Positions 7,507 to 16,132 of a DNA stretch of 47,985 nucleotides are shown here, in pieces. A program made the translations under genes and the position numbers. The notes under the pieces are model-generated. The model did not search any database. It was given only the letters and a program-made list of their open reading frames with translations, and was not told the DNA's origin. The DNA comes from a bacterium (GTDB taxonomy: Bacteria > Patescibacteriota > Gracilibacteria > Peribacterales > Peribacteraceae). The DNA lies in assembly GCA_029558515.1 (NCBI GenBank), contig JAKQEM010000040.1:1-47985 (forward strand). The letters are read 5' to 3'. Within the stretch, counting starts at the first letter, position 1. Every line of letters begins with the position of its first letter.

Positions 7507-9543
7507 ATGAAACTCTCCACGCCGCTTAGCTCGGTCCTTCGGACCACCGACGATCACATCGTCGCACTGCAGGGCATGGGGCTTCATACAGTTGAGGATT
7601 TGCTTCTGTATCTGCCCCGGGCACATGAGGATTTGAGCCGGATCATCCTGCTTCGGGATGTGCCGCTTGAGGAAAAGGTGTCGGTGCGCGGCACGGTCGG
7701 CGCGCTGAAGATCACGCGTTTACGGGGCGGAAGGGTCATCGTTTCGACGATCTTCACCGATACGGAGGGAGCGACGGCGGAAGCGCAGTGGTTCAATCAA
7801 CCGCATGTGAAACGCATGCTGCCCGATGGCAGCGAAGTGGTGCTCACCGGAAAATTAACCGAGAAGCGCAATCGTTTGCTGTTTCAGAGCCCGCAGTTTG
7901 AAATAGCGGGACAACGACCACTCGTCCATGCGGGGCGTCTGGTTCCCATCTATCCGCAGCACGACATCATCAATACCAAATGGTTGCGGGAGAAAATCGT
8001 GTTGCTGAAGGATGCGATTGTGCAATTTTCAGAAACGCTTCCCCTCGAGGTGCTGCAGGAACACGATCTGATGGGTCGCAGCGAGGCGATTGCGGCGATG
8101 CATTTCCCGGAGAATCCCGCGCAGGTGGAGCGCGCGCAGCATCGGATGACATTCGAGGAAATGTACCGGGTCCAGTTGGACGCGCTGGAACGCAGGAAGT
8201 TGTGGCAAGGGGAACATCAAGATCGTCTTGCGGTGCCGATGGACGTGGAACTGATCAAAGCGTTTTTTAGGAGTCTGCACTTTGCGCCGACAGCCAGTCA
8301 GAAGATCGCAATCTATGAAATTCTTCGGGATATGGAGAAGGGGATCGCGATGTCACGACTCTTGGAGGGGGACGTTGGATCGGGCAAGACGCTGGTTGCG
8401 ACGGCCGTGATGGCGACGGTGATGAAGGCTCGGGGGCAGTGCGCGCTCATGGTTCCGACGGAAGTGCTTGCCAAGCAGCATGCGCAGGGCATCGCACGCC
8501 TCCTCATCGATCTGCATGCATTCATTCGAACGCAGACGGGCAAGGAACCGTTCCCCCGCCCCAACGTCGCGCTTCTCACGGGTTCTACTCCCGCGGGGGA
8601 TGCGCTCATGATCAAGCAAGGATTGCAGAACGGTACCATCGATATTGTCATCGGAACGCATGCGCTCATAGAGGAGGGCGTCCGGTTTCATGATCTACGG
8701 CTCGTCATTGTGGATGAACAGCATCGTTTCGGAGTGCAGCAACGTGCACGACTCAAGGAGAAAGGAAATCCTCATTTTCTGGCGATGACGGCAACGCCCA
8801 TTCCGCGGACGCTCGCGCTCACGGCGTACGGCGATCACGATCTTTCTGTGCTTCTGGAAAAGCCCGGTCAACGTAAACCCATCAGTACGAAAGTGGTTGC
8901 TCCCGCGGATCGCAAGACGGTGGAACGCTGGATTGATCATCAGATCGGTGAGGGGAGACAGGCGTTTGTGATCTGCCCGCTCATAGAGGAATCCGAAGCG
9001 GAGGAGATCAAAGATGTGAAAAACGTGGAGCAGGAAGTTCTTCGTTTGAAACAAGGTTTTCCGCATCGGCACATCGCCATGCTGCACGGTCGCATGATCC
9101 CCAAGGAAAAAGAAGCAATCCTGCAGGCGTTTCGCGATCGCGCATTCGATTTGCTCGTGTCCACGTCCGTCATCGAAGTGGGTATCGATATTCCCAACAG
9201 CACCATCATCGTGATCGAAGGCGCGGAGCGATTCGGCCTTGCGCAACTGCATCAGTTTCGCGGCCGGGTGGGACGCAGCGATCATCAGAGCTATTGCTTC
9301 CTGTTCACCACTACGCCGGAGCAAGCCAGGTCGCCGAGACTCCGTGCGATGGAGCAGTACGATTCAGGATTCCAACTGGCGGAGATCGATCTCACATTGC
9401 GCGGGCCCGGAGCGCTCTTCGGGCTGCGTCAGAGCGGCTTGCCCGATTTTCGATTCCCGCACCTCTTCCAACCGGAATTGGTGATGAATGCACGAAAGGC
9501 TGCGGAGAAAATGACGGGGATATCGGCACCCCGGGCTGCGTAG
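7507..9543 (+). CDS. recG: ATP-dependent DNA helicase RecG
   Basis: RecG regresses stalled forks and processes branched DNA. 679 residues, typical length. There is an N-terminal wedge/OB domain (about 50-160) and Walker A GDVGSGKT at 289-296. DEQH is near 402, TATPIPRT follows, and the C-terminal helicase domain carries LLVSTSVIEVGIDIPN and QFRGRVGRS. The start at MKLSTPLSS is chosen because the 40 codons upstream are repeat-derived. Confidence 0.96.
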   Translation: MKLSTPLSSVLRTTDDHIVALQGMGLHTVEDLLLYLPRAHEDLSRIILLRDVPLEEKVSVRGTVGALKITRLRGGRVIVSTIFTDTEGATAEAQWFNQPHVKRMLPDGSEVVLTGKLTEKRNRLLFQSPQFEIAGQRPLVHAGRLVPIYPQHDIINTKWLREKIVLLKDAIVQFSETLPLEVLQEHDLMGRSEAIAAMHFPENPAQVERAQHRMTFEEMYRVQLDALERRKLWQGEHQDRLAVPMDVELIKAFFRSLHFAPTASQKIAIYEILRDMEKGIAMSRLLEGDVGSGKTLVATAVMATVMKARGQCALMVPTEVLAKQHAQGIARLLIDLHAFIRTQTGKEPFPRPNVALLTGSTPAGDALMIKQGLQNGTIDIVIGTHALIEEGVRFHDLRLVIVDEQHRFGVQQRARLKEKGNPHFLAMTATPIPRTLALTAYGDHDLSVLLEKPGQRKPISTKVVAPADRKTVERWIDHQIGEGRQAFVICPLIEESEAEEIKDVKNVEQEVLRLKQGFPHRHIAMLHGRMIPKEKEAILQAFRDRAFDLLVSTSVIEVGIDIPNSTIIVIEGAERFGLAQLHQFRGRVGRSDHQSYCFLFTTTPEQARSPRLRAMEQYDSGFQLAEIDLTLRGPGALFGLRQSGLPDFRFPHLFQPELVMNARKAAEKMTGISAPRAA

Positions 9544-9615
9544 CGGTCAAATCAAGAAGGTGTTGTGCCGTCACCACATTGGGGTAGAATGCACTGGTTT
9601 CCCCCTTCTTTTCCC

Positions 9616-10308
9616 ATGGCAGACGATCAGTCATCGCAGGATCTCGCCTTCGTGCCGCTGCGCCCGGGCGATCCCGTTCCGTCGGAAGGACTGGATCCTT
9701 CGCAGGTGTTCGCCACACCTCCGCCTCCTCCTTCGCAACAGCCGGCGGGTGGGATGGCGGGCGACGGATCTCCGCAAGGTCAAGTCCAGGGACAGACGGG
9801 TGATGATGGGACGGGTGGTGCCATGCCGCCGCAGGATGCCGGCCCGCCTCCGCCGCCTCCCGGTACGGTGGCGACCAAGGAGATGGGGTACGATGATGAG
9901 GATATTCGCGTGCTCGGAGAAGTCGGCGACTATCGTTTTGCGTCCGTTACCGATCGGCTCACCAATGACCATATCACGGTGCCCGCCCATCCGCAGACGC
10001 AGTTTGACGAGCAGGTGTTTCTCTCGTATCTGCGCGGGTCCATCTCCCTCACGCGTGACGAGAAGTGGCGCATCATCCAGGCGATACCCAAGCTCAGCCA
10101 GTTTCAGGTCGATGAACTGCAGAAAATTCTGGATGAGGAACGTCGCAAATTCAGCGAGCTCTCGCCCAAGCACCTCTCGCAGCTCATGAAGCTGGAGCAG
10201 AAGCATGCGCAGGATTGGGTGGATCTGCAGTCGGCGTTCGTGCAGCAGGTGACGCAGCAGCAGGAAGCCAGCCAGGCGGATGACATTCGGAAGCAGTTGG
10301 GACTCTGA
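9616..10308 (+). CDS. Hypothetical protein, Pro-rich N-terminus and helical C-terminus
   Basis: 230 residues. Residues 1-85 are disordered and rich in Pro, Gly and Gln (two Pro runs). From about 110 a compact, partly helical part begins (GDYRFASVTDRL...). The last 100 residues are strongly helical and charged, ending in a Gln-rich coiled coil. There is no signal peptide or membrane segment. It follows recG after 72 bases and may be co-transcribed. No family is recognised; an RNA- or protein-binding role cannot be inferred safely. Confidence 0.7.
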   Translation: MADDQSSQDLAFVPLRPGDPVPSEGLDPSQVFATPPPPPSQQPAGGMAGDGSPQGQVQGQTGDDGTGGAMPPQDAGPPPPPPGTVATKEMGYDDEDIRVLGEVGDYRFASVTDRLTNDHITVPAHPQTQFDEQVFLSYLRGSISLTRDEKWRIIQAIPKLSQFQVDELQKILDEERRKFSELSPKHLSQLMKLEQKHAQDWVDLQSAFVQQVTQQQEASQADDIRKQLGL

Positions 10309-10309
10309 T

Positions 10310-10344
10310 GAGTGATGAGTGGTGAGTGGTGAGTGATGAGTGCT
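10310..10344. repeat. GAGTGRT heptamer tandem repeat
   Basis: Five 7-mers (GAGTGAT, GAGTGGT, GAGTGGT, GAGTGAT, GAGTGCT) starting two bases after the upstream stop codon and ending seven bases before the convergent gene's stop. Confidence 0.8.
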
Positions 10345-10350
10345 TGAAGA

Positions 10351-10890
10351 TCAGGCATTCAAATGAAACAGGACCATCAATGCAACGAAGAGCGTACTCA
10401 GGAGGAATCCTTTGATCACGCCTCCGCCCAGTACGCGATGGATCGATGTGAGCAGGAGGAAGAGGAACGTCCCGAAGGTGAAGCGCAGAACGACGGAGGA
10501 GGTGAAGAGTCCTTCCAAAAACGGGATGTCCGAGGGAAGTTTGTCGTTTCGTTGCAGTGACCCGAGGAGATAGATGAGCCCGTACCACGCAAGCAGCCAT
10601 CCGGCGAAGAGACGCAGCGTATCGAGCAGCGGGACGTACCGCGGCGTGAGTTCCTGTGTGAGAGCGGGCGATACGTCGGATTGTTTGGCGTCCGCATCGG
10701 TGACTGTCCAAGGCAGCGGTGCTCCCGCAAATCCCACGATGGTCGGTGCGCCTTCTTCACGCTGCAGTTCTTCCACAAACAGATGCTTCTTGCGAAGCTG
10801 TTCCCGCGCTTCCTCCGCCGTCGCCGCCGTGACGTTGCCGCGCTCCAGCGTTCCTTCCGTCGTGCGCGCGATGTACGAAAATGATGGCAT
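10351..10890 (-). CDS. Membrane protein with a GspF/PilC-like N-terminal segment
   Basis: 179 residues. The first ~45 residues (MPSFSYIARTTEGTLERGNV...EEAREQLRKKHLFVEEL) closely follow the N-terminus of type II secretion/type IV pilus GspF/PilC proteins. The rest is not the GspF helical domain. It is a variable linker and then three or four hydrophobic helices. It may be a scaffold that borrowed this module. It lies 14 bases after a lipoprotein gene on the same strand, suggesting an operon. Confidence 0.7.
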   Translation of the reverse strand: MPSFSYIARTTEGTLERGNVTAATAEEAREQLRKKHLFVEELQREEGAPTIVGFAGAPLPWTVTDADAKQSDVSPALTQELTPRYVPLLDTLRLFAGWLLAWYGLIYLLGSLQRNDKLPSDIPFLEGLFTSSVVLRFTFGTFLFLLLTSIHRVLGGGVIKGFLLSTLFVALMVLFHLNA

Positions 10891-10904
10891 GGCGGCAGTG
10901 TAGA

Positions 10905-11834
10905 TCAGCTTTCCGACGGACGCACGCCGGCGGTGATGAAGCGTACAGCCTGTTCCAGTACCGCTGGTCCGCGCACTTCGAAGTGGCGACCTCCTTCCCA
11001 GGAGCGGTATCCCACGACCGTGTCTCCCGATACCGTCACCTGTCCGTCCGTCGTTCCGGCTGCTTCCACCGTGCCGTTCATCAGATTGACGACGAGCGGT
11101 CCCTCTCCCAAATTATTCATCTCCAGGGGGCCGATTTCGACGTGCCAGAGCGCGGTGGCGGTGGCGCCGAAGGATTTGAAGTACCAGTTCTTGTGTACGG
11201 GTATGCAGTATTTCCAGTGGGTGGAGCAGTACTCCAAGGTCCAGTTGGACGGATCCGCATTGACTTTCGACATGGTGAGAGCTTTCTCCGTCAGTTCATC
11301 GGATGCTTCCCACGGCGCGACGGATGATGCCTGTTGTGCAACGGAGCTAACGGGTCGGGGGCTGGCCACAGGTGCTGTGGAAGAGGGGATGGAAGGGAGG
11401 GAGGCAACCGGCACATCCGAGATTGCCGATGATTCCGAGGCAGCCGAGGATTCCGAAAGAACCGACGATGCTTGAGATGATGATGCGGACAAGACGCGGA
11501 TGTTTTGCACGCGCATGATCTGGCCGCCTGCTTCCACGGTGGGACGGATGGAGCCGAGAACTTCCACACGCTCGCCGAGATAGTTATCCATGGTTATCGC
11601 ATCGCTCTCCAATAAAATGAATCGTCCGTCATCCAACGTGAGACGATGGGTGCCCTGCATGTAAATGGTGACGCCCGCTTCCTGCAGCGTTCCGCGATAC
11701 AAGACATTGTTCGTTTCGCGGATGGCTTCCGAGGATGCCTGGTTTTCCTCTTCCTCCGGAGGGAGTACGGGAGGGGAGCATGCGATGGTGAAGACGCTGA
11801 GGCCGATAAGGACCAGGAAAGGTAAGTGCTTCAT
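10905..11834 (-). CDS. Ser-rich lipoprotein
   Basis: 309 residues. The signal peptide ends in a lipobox with C19 (TIAC). After it comes a small beta-rich domain (about 45-115, LTLDDGRFILLESDA..., OB-like in look). A Ser/Ala/Pro linker (about 115-175) and a C-terminal globular domain with two Cys (EYCSTHWKYCIPV) follow. It is probably anchored at the outer face of the membrane. No named family is recognised. It is likely first gene of an operon with the GspF-like gene. Confidence 0.75.
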   Translation of the reverse strand: MKHLPFLVLIGLSVFTIACSPPVLPPEEEENQASSEAIRETNNVLYRGTLQEAGVTIYMQGTHRLTLDDGRFILLESDAITMDNYLGERVEVLGSIRPTVEAGGQIMRVQNIRVLSASSSQASSVLSESSAASESSAISDVPVASLPSIPSSTAPVASPRPVSSVAQQASSVAPWEASDELTEKALTMSKVNADPSNWTLEYCSTHWKYCIPVHKNWYFKSFGATATALWHVEIGPLEMNNLGEGPLVVNLMNGTVEAAGTTDGQVTVSGDTVVGYRSWEGGRHFEVRGPAVLEQAVRFITAGVRPSES

Positions 11835-11990
11835 AGGAAATCATAGTCGGAAATGAGAGACGCCAGTATAGCGCGAAGAGGGGAGATGCAATAGGAGGGA
11901 CGAGGTTTGTTAGTCACAAAACACCACTATGCTCGTTCTCTGTCACGTGCGTCTATTTACCATCATTGCATTTCGTCGCTGCGAGCGATG

Positions 11991-12080
11991 TGGCGGAGAG
12001 AGTGGGATTCGAACCCACGGTCCGCTTGCGCGGACACCTGATTTCAAGTCAGGCGCTTTCGACCACTCAGCCATCTCTCC
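11991..12080 (-). tRNA. tRNA-Ser(UGA)
   Basis: On the minus strand GGAGAGA pairs with TCTCTCC, with discriminator G and encoded CCA. The anticodon stem-loop is CCTGA-CTTGAAA-TCAGG with anticodon TGA. A long variable arm (GTCCGCGCAAGCGGAC) marks a class II tRNA-Ser. Confidence 0.95.
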
Positions 12081-12105
12081 GCCTCCAGTATAGCGCAATG
12101 ATTTC

Positions 12106-14460
12106 CTACAGATCGAGTCCGTTTCGCACCGCTCCCAACTGTTCCCGCAATTGATCGTTTGAGGGGATCTTATTTGGGGGACACGTGCGCTTTGCCCAGG
12201 TGTCGCGTAGATGATCCAGCGCGGATGTGTCTTTCGTCAGGGAATCGATGAGCGGGAGGACGGAAGGATAGAAACGACTCTGCCGCGCGTTTTGCAGCAG
12301 TGCGTACACCGATGTCACGAAGGCATCTTCCCCGCCGCAGACTTCCGTGCGGATGGCATCCCGGATGGCATTGAGGACGCTGTCGAGATCCAGACCCGCG
12401 AAGAAGAGAAGATCTTCGGCTTTTGCGGAAGGAAAGTATTGATTCAGCCCCAAGCGCCGCAGGGAGCAGGGGAGTTGGAAATCCGCGATGACATCCGCCA
12501 CTTGTGATGCAAGGCCGCCTTCCGTATTGTGATCTTCCAGTACGAGGAGATGCTGTGTTTCGAACGCCGCGCGAATAATGGGTTGGGCGTCCAGCGGACG
12601 GATGCAGGCGACATTGAGCACGCGGATTTGGATGCGTTCGTCTTTCGGCGATGCACTCAGTTGGTCGGCGGCTTGGATGGCCGTGTGCACCATGGAGCCC
12701 GTCGCGATGATCGTGAGTTTGTCGGTTGCGTCGCCCGCGCCACGAATGCGATCGGCGGTTCCGTGGAACGCGTAGCTTTCATCGTAGAACACGGCGCCAT
12801 CTTCCCGGGTCACTTGCGGATGATCGGTGCGGGGAGAAAAAACAAAAATGCTTTCTGATCCCTCCGCGATCATTTCCATTCCTTTCTCCGCCATGGCAGC
12901 CGCTTGATTGCTGTCCGCCGGCATCCACACTTGCGTGTTGCGGAAGGGGAGATTCAAATAGTTTTGCTCCTGATGCGTTTCGCCGTCTTCGCCGACGCTC
13001 AATCCGACGTGCGTGCAGTCATGCAGCACCGCGCATTTGGTGTGCCCGCAGTTGATATCGATGAGGCGGGCGGAGGCACGCGCTTCATTGGTCGTAAATG
13101 CGCCGAAGGTGTAGGTGACGGGCAAAAGGCCGACTTGTCTCATGCCGGATGCCATCATCAGCATGTTTGCTTCCGCCACTCCCACGTTGATCACCCTGTC
13201 GGGAAATTCCTTCTGCACTTTATCAAACCCGCCCGATCCCGCGAGATCGGCGTGTAAGACGATGATGCGATCATCGGCTTTCATCAGATTTTTCAAGTGA
13301 GTCGCACCGAATTCTTTGCGCGCAGCGGCGGGTTTGTCCGTAACGGTGCGGGCGTAATTGGATGCGGCAAGATTCCAAGGAAGGGACGAGTTGTGAGTTG
13401 TGAGTTGTGAGTTGTGAGTGAATCTTCTGCGATACTTTTCAAAGGTCTTTACTGCATCATCCAACGGCGTGAGTTCCGCGAGTGCTCTCTTCGCTTCGTC
13501 ATTTGTGAGCGGAGCTCCGTGGTAGTTTTTGGAGCCGGTGTTCGATCCTTCCTCCATGAAGGAGATGCCGTGACCCATCGTGGTGTAGTAGCAGAGGAAG
13601 ATCGGTCGACCTTTCCCGATCAGTGCATCTGCTTGGTCAAGAGCCGCTTCCACCTGCGCGGGGTCATTGCCGTTCTGCACTTCGATGACGTGCCAACCCG
13701 ATGCATGAGCAATGGACGCGAAATCCGATGCCATGGTTTTTGAGGGCCTATCGGAGAGCTGAATGTCGTTGAAGTCACCATGTACGATGAGATTGTCTGC
13801 GTGCAGCGCCGATGCGAGACGGAAGGCTTCCATGATTTGTCCTTCCTGGGCATCGCCATCGGCCATGAGGACATCGACTTTGGGGATTGGGGATTGGGGA
13901 TTGGGGATTTGGTGCTTTTTCTGAAGGTACTGCAAGCCGAAGGCGGCACCGAGTGCATTGCTCACACCTTTGCCGAGCGGTCCCGTTCCAAACGGTATGT
14001 CGCCGATGCCTGCTTCGACGTGGCCAGGCAATCCTTCCGCCGTGCGAAACGTTTCAATGATGGATGCGGGATTCGCCAGGCGTTCATCAGTGCCCTCTCT
14101 TCCAAAAAGCCACTGCAACGTGTAGGCAAGCAAGCTGAGATGGCTGGCACTGTATCGCAACGGTTGATCAACTTTGGGATCACGTCGTTTGCTGACGCAG
14201 TAGGCGAAGGTGAATGCAGAGAGGGGTCCGCCGGGATGCCCCGATTGGTGCTCTACCGGCGCGCGTACCGCGATGTGTCGCATGATGGTGTGCGCCGCGT
14301 CGTAGGCCGTTTGATCTTCTTGCGAGAGGGGTTTGGCTTGTTTCGGACCGATCCACATGTGTCCGCCACGTTCCGATGCCGCTAGGACTCTCTGGCACGA
14401 AAGCGGAACGATCGTAGGGTCTTTGCCGATGAGGGAGGAGGTGGCGGGGCGGGAGGGCAT
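12106..14460 (-). CDS. tkt: Transketolase with in-frame short-repeat insertions
   Basis: Thiamine-diphosphate enzyme of the non-oxidative pentose phosphate pathway. 784 residues from the ATG at 14458-14460, longer than the usual 620-680. It shows the substrate His motifs (EHQSGHPGGPLS), the TPP motif MADGDAQEG near 200, MGHGISFMEEGS, and the pyrimidine-domain Glu in GVAEANM. Two stretches come from tandem 7-mers, encoding a Pro/Ile/Asn-rich loop just before the TPP motif (13882-13909) and a Thr/His/Asn/Ser linker between domains (13388-13415). About 90 extra residues follow the C-terminal domain. The open frame continues upstream through the GAGTAACG repeat, but that part is unlikely to be translated. 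Confidence 0.92.
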   Translation of the reverse strand: MPSRPATSSLIGKDPTIVPLSCQRVLAASERGGHMWIGPKQAKPLSQEDQTAYDAAHTIMRHIAVRAPVEHQSGHPGGPLSAFTFAYCVSKRRDPKVDQPLRYSASHLSLLAYTLQWLFGREGTDERLANPASIIETFRTAEGLPGHVEAGIGDIPFGTGPLGKGVSNALGAAFGLQYLQKKHQIPNPQSPIPKVDVLMADGDAQEGQIMEAFRLASALHADNLIVHGDFNDIQLSDRPSKTMASDFASIAHASGWHVIEVQNGNDPAQVEAALDQADALIGKGRPIFLCYYTTMGHGISFMEEGSNTGSKNYHGAPLTNDEAKRALAELTPLDDAVKTFEKYRRRFTHNSQLTTHNSSLPWNLAASNYARTVTDKPAAARKEFGATHLKNLMKADDRIIVLHADLAGSGGFDKVQKEFPDRVINVGVAEANMLMMASGMRQVGLLPVTYTFGAFTTNEARASARLIDINCGHTKCAVLHDCTHVGLSVGEDGETHQEQNYLNLPFRNTQVWMPADSNQAAAMAEKGMEMIAEGSESIFVFSPRTDHPQVTREDGAVFYDESYAFHGTADRIRGAGDATDKLTIIATGSMVHTAIQAADQLSASPKDERIQIRVLNVACIRPLDAQPIIRAAFETQHLLVLEDHNTEGGLASQVADVIADFQLPCSLRRLGLNQYFPSAKAEDLLFFAGLDLDSVLNAIRDAIRTEVCGGEDAFVTSVYALLQNARQSRFYPSVLPLIDSLTKDTSALDHLRDTWAKRTCPPNKIPSNDQLREQLGAVRNGLDL
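13388..13415. repeat. GAGTTGT heptamer x4 inside tkt
   Basis: Four exact GAGTTGT units followed by GAGTGAA. Translated on the minus strand they give the polar linker THNSQLTTHNSS between the PP and Pyr domains of transketolase. Confidence 0.9.
13882..13909. repeat. GGGGATT heptamer x4 inside tkt
   Basis: Four exact GGGGATT units encode IPNPQSPIP immediately before the TPP-binding segment VDVLMADGD. The same 7-mer motif (CCCCAAT on the other strand) is known as a short tandem repeat in cyanobacteria. That parallel is from general knowledge, not a search. Confidence 0.9.
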
Positions 14461-14462
14461 GG

Positions 14463-14550
14463 GAGTAACGGAGTAACGGAATAACGGAGTAACGGAATAA
14501 CGGAGTAACGGAGTAACGGAGTAACAGAGTAAAGGAGTAAAGGAGTAACA
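14463..14550. repeat. GAGTAACG octamer tandem repeat, 11 copies
   Basis: Eleven consecutive 8-mers (GAGTAACG with GAATAACG, GAGTAACA and GAGTAAAG variants) end two bases before the tkt start codon. The block therefore occupies the position of the tkt leader and ribosome-binding region on the minus strand. Confidence 0.9.
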
Positions 14551-14648
14551 GGGTTCAGAAGAGAGTATGGCAAGAAATGTGCGATTGGAGAAGCGGTTTC
14601 CGCAGTTGATCAAAGGTGTATGATGGCGACGATTTTCCCCCTACTCGT

Positions 14649-14918
14649 ATGAAAGTTCTTAAATTCGGTGCAGTCTGGTGTCCCGGCTGTCTGGTGATGA
14701 AGCCGCGATGGAAGGAAATCGAGCAGGAGATGCCATGGTTGCAGACGCAGTACTTTGAGTATGACGATTCTCTTGAAACGGCGAAGAAGTATGATGTGAC
14801 AGAAGATCTGCCTGTCTTCATTTTTCTCGATCGTGATGACAAGGAATTCCTGCGCCTCAAAGGTGAAGTCTCCAAAGAAGAACTCGTTCGTATTCTTTCC
14901 GAGCATAAAGACAGATGA
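14649..14918 (+). CDS. Thioredoxin-like protein
   Basis: 89 residues with a WCPGC redox motif (C11, C14), followed by a thioredoxin-fold pattern and a cis-Pro-like LPVF near residue 57. There is no signal peptide, so it is cytosolic. Its stop overlaps the start of the next gene by 4 bases (ATGA), showing translational coupling with a membrane thiol transporter. It is probably the cytosolic electron donor of that protein. The ATG at 14649 is preferred over an upstream frame start at 14616. Confidence 0.88.
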   Translation: MKVLKFGAVWCPGCLVMKPRWKEIEQEMPWLQTQYFEYDDSLETAKKYDVTEDLPVFIFLDRDDKEFLRLKGEVSKEELVRILSEHKDR

Positions 14919-16132
14919 CCGTTTTTCGTCGCATCTTCCTCGGTATTGCTTTTCTCTGCGTTGTTCTCTTCCCCGTATTCGCATCCGCGCAGCGGACGGT
15001 TCCGGTCTATTTCTTTTGGGGAGACGGATGCCCGCATTGCGAGAATGAGTGGGAATTATTCCGGTCGATCGAGGATCGGTACGCGACTGCCATTCATGAC
15101 TATGAGATCTGGAATGATCGTGAAAACGCTTTGCTGCTTGGATCGGTCGCGCAGGCGCTGGGAGAGAGGGTGAGCGGGGTGCCGTTCACGGTGATCGGCG
15201 ATCAAGTGTTCATGGGATTTTCTTCGGAGCAGACGGGTCGTGCCATCATCGAACGGATTGAAACATGTCTGCGTGACGGCTGTCCTGATTCCGTCGCATC
15301 CATCGTGCGGAATGCAGAGAGTGCGGATGAAGAGCGCGCGACGGGCAAACCTGCATTGCAGCCGGGGGGCACGGAGAATGATCCGTTCATTCTCTCTCTT
15401 CCTTTCCTCGGGGAAGTCGATGTGATGCGCTATTCGCTGCCGGTGCTCACCGCCATCCTTGCCGCGCTCGACGGATTCAATCCGTGCGCCATGTGGACGC
15501 TGCTCTTCCTCCTCAGTTTGTTGATCGGCATGGAAAACCGCATGCGCCGCTGGACGTTGGGAATCGCTTTTCTCGTCGCATCCGCAGCGGTGTATTTCAC
15601 ATTCATGGCGGCATGGCTCAATGTGATTCTCTTCCTCGGATTCCTTTGGTGGATTCGCACGGGCATCGGGATCATCGCGTTGGGCGGTGGTGCGTACTAT
15701 TTGAAGGAATACGTCACGAACAAGGATGGTACGTGCAAGGTGACGGGCGGAGAGCGCCGGCAGCGCGTTTTTCATCGCATTCGCGACATCATCCATGAAC
15801 GATGTTTTTGGCTGGCATTTGTCGGCATCATACTGCTGGCTTTTGCGGTGAATCTCGTCGAACTCATCTGCTCTGCGGGATTGCCCGCCGTGTACACGCA
15901 GGTGCTGGCGCTCAATGATCTTCCGTCCTGGCAGTACTACGCATATTTGCTCCTCTACATTCTGATTTTCTTGCTCGATGATCTCTTCGTCTTCTTCGTG
16001 GCGATGATGACGCTGGAGGTGACCGGCGTGACATCGAAGTACGCGCGTTTCTCGCACCTCATCGGTGGTCTCGTCATGCTCGCCATCGGCGTTCTGCTTA
16101 TCTTTAAGCCGGAGTGGTTGATGTTTGGATAA
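14915..16132 (+). CDS. Thioredoxin-CcdA/DsbD-like transmembrane thiol-redox protein
   Basis: 405 residues. A signal peptide (1-25) leads to an exported glutaredoxin/thioredoxin domain with CPHC (C39-C42) and a GVPFTVIGD loop. About six membrane helices follow. The first has DGFNPCAMW (C191) and a later one ELICSAGLP (C about 318), the Cys pair expected in CcdA/DsbD-type electron carriers. It would carry reducing equivalents from the cytosolic thioredoxin encoded just upstream to envelope thiols. Unlike DsbD, the single thioredoxin domain is N-terminal. Confidence 0.85.
   Translation: MTVFRRIFLGIAFLCVVLFPVFASAQRTVPVYFFWGDGCPHCENEWELFRSIEDRYATAIHDYEIWNDRENALLLGSVAQALGERVSGVPFTVIGDQVFMGFSSEQTGRAIIERIETCLRDGCPDSVASIVRNAESADEERATGKPALQPGGTENDPFILSLPFLGEVDVMRYSLPVLTAILAALDGFNPCAMWTLLFLLSLLIGMENRMRRWTLGIAFLVASAAVYFTFMAAWLNVILFLGFLWWIRTGIGIIALGGGAYYLKEYVTNKDGTCKVTGGERRQRVFHRIRDIIHERCFWLAFVGIILLAFAVNLVELICSAGLPAVYTQVLALNDLPSWQYYAYLLLYILIFLLDDLFVFFVAMMTLEVTGVTSKYARFSHLIGGLVMLAIGVLLIFKPEWLMFG

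Noticed and set aside
14463-14613. N-terminal extension of transketolase through the GAGTAACG repeat
   Set aside because: The extra 51 codons encode a repeat-derived peptide with no transketolase similarity; the ATG at 14460 is sufficient.
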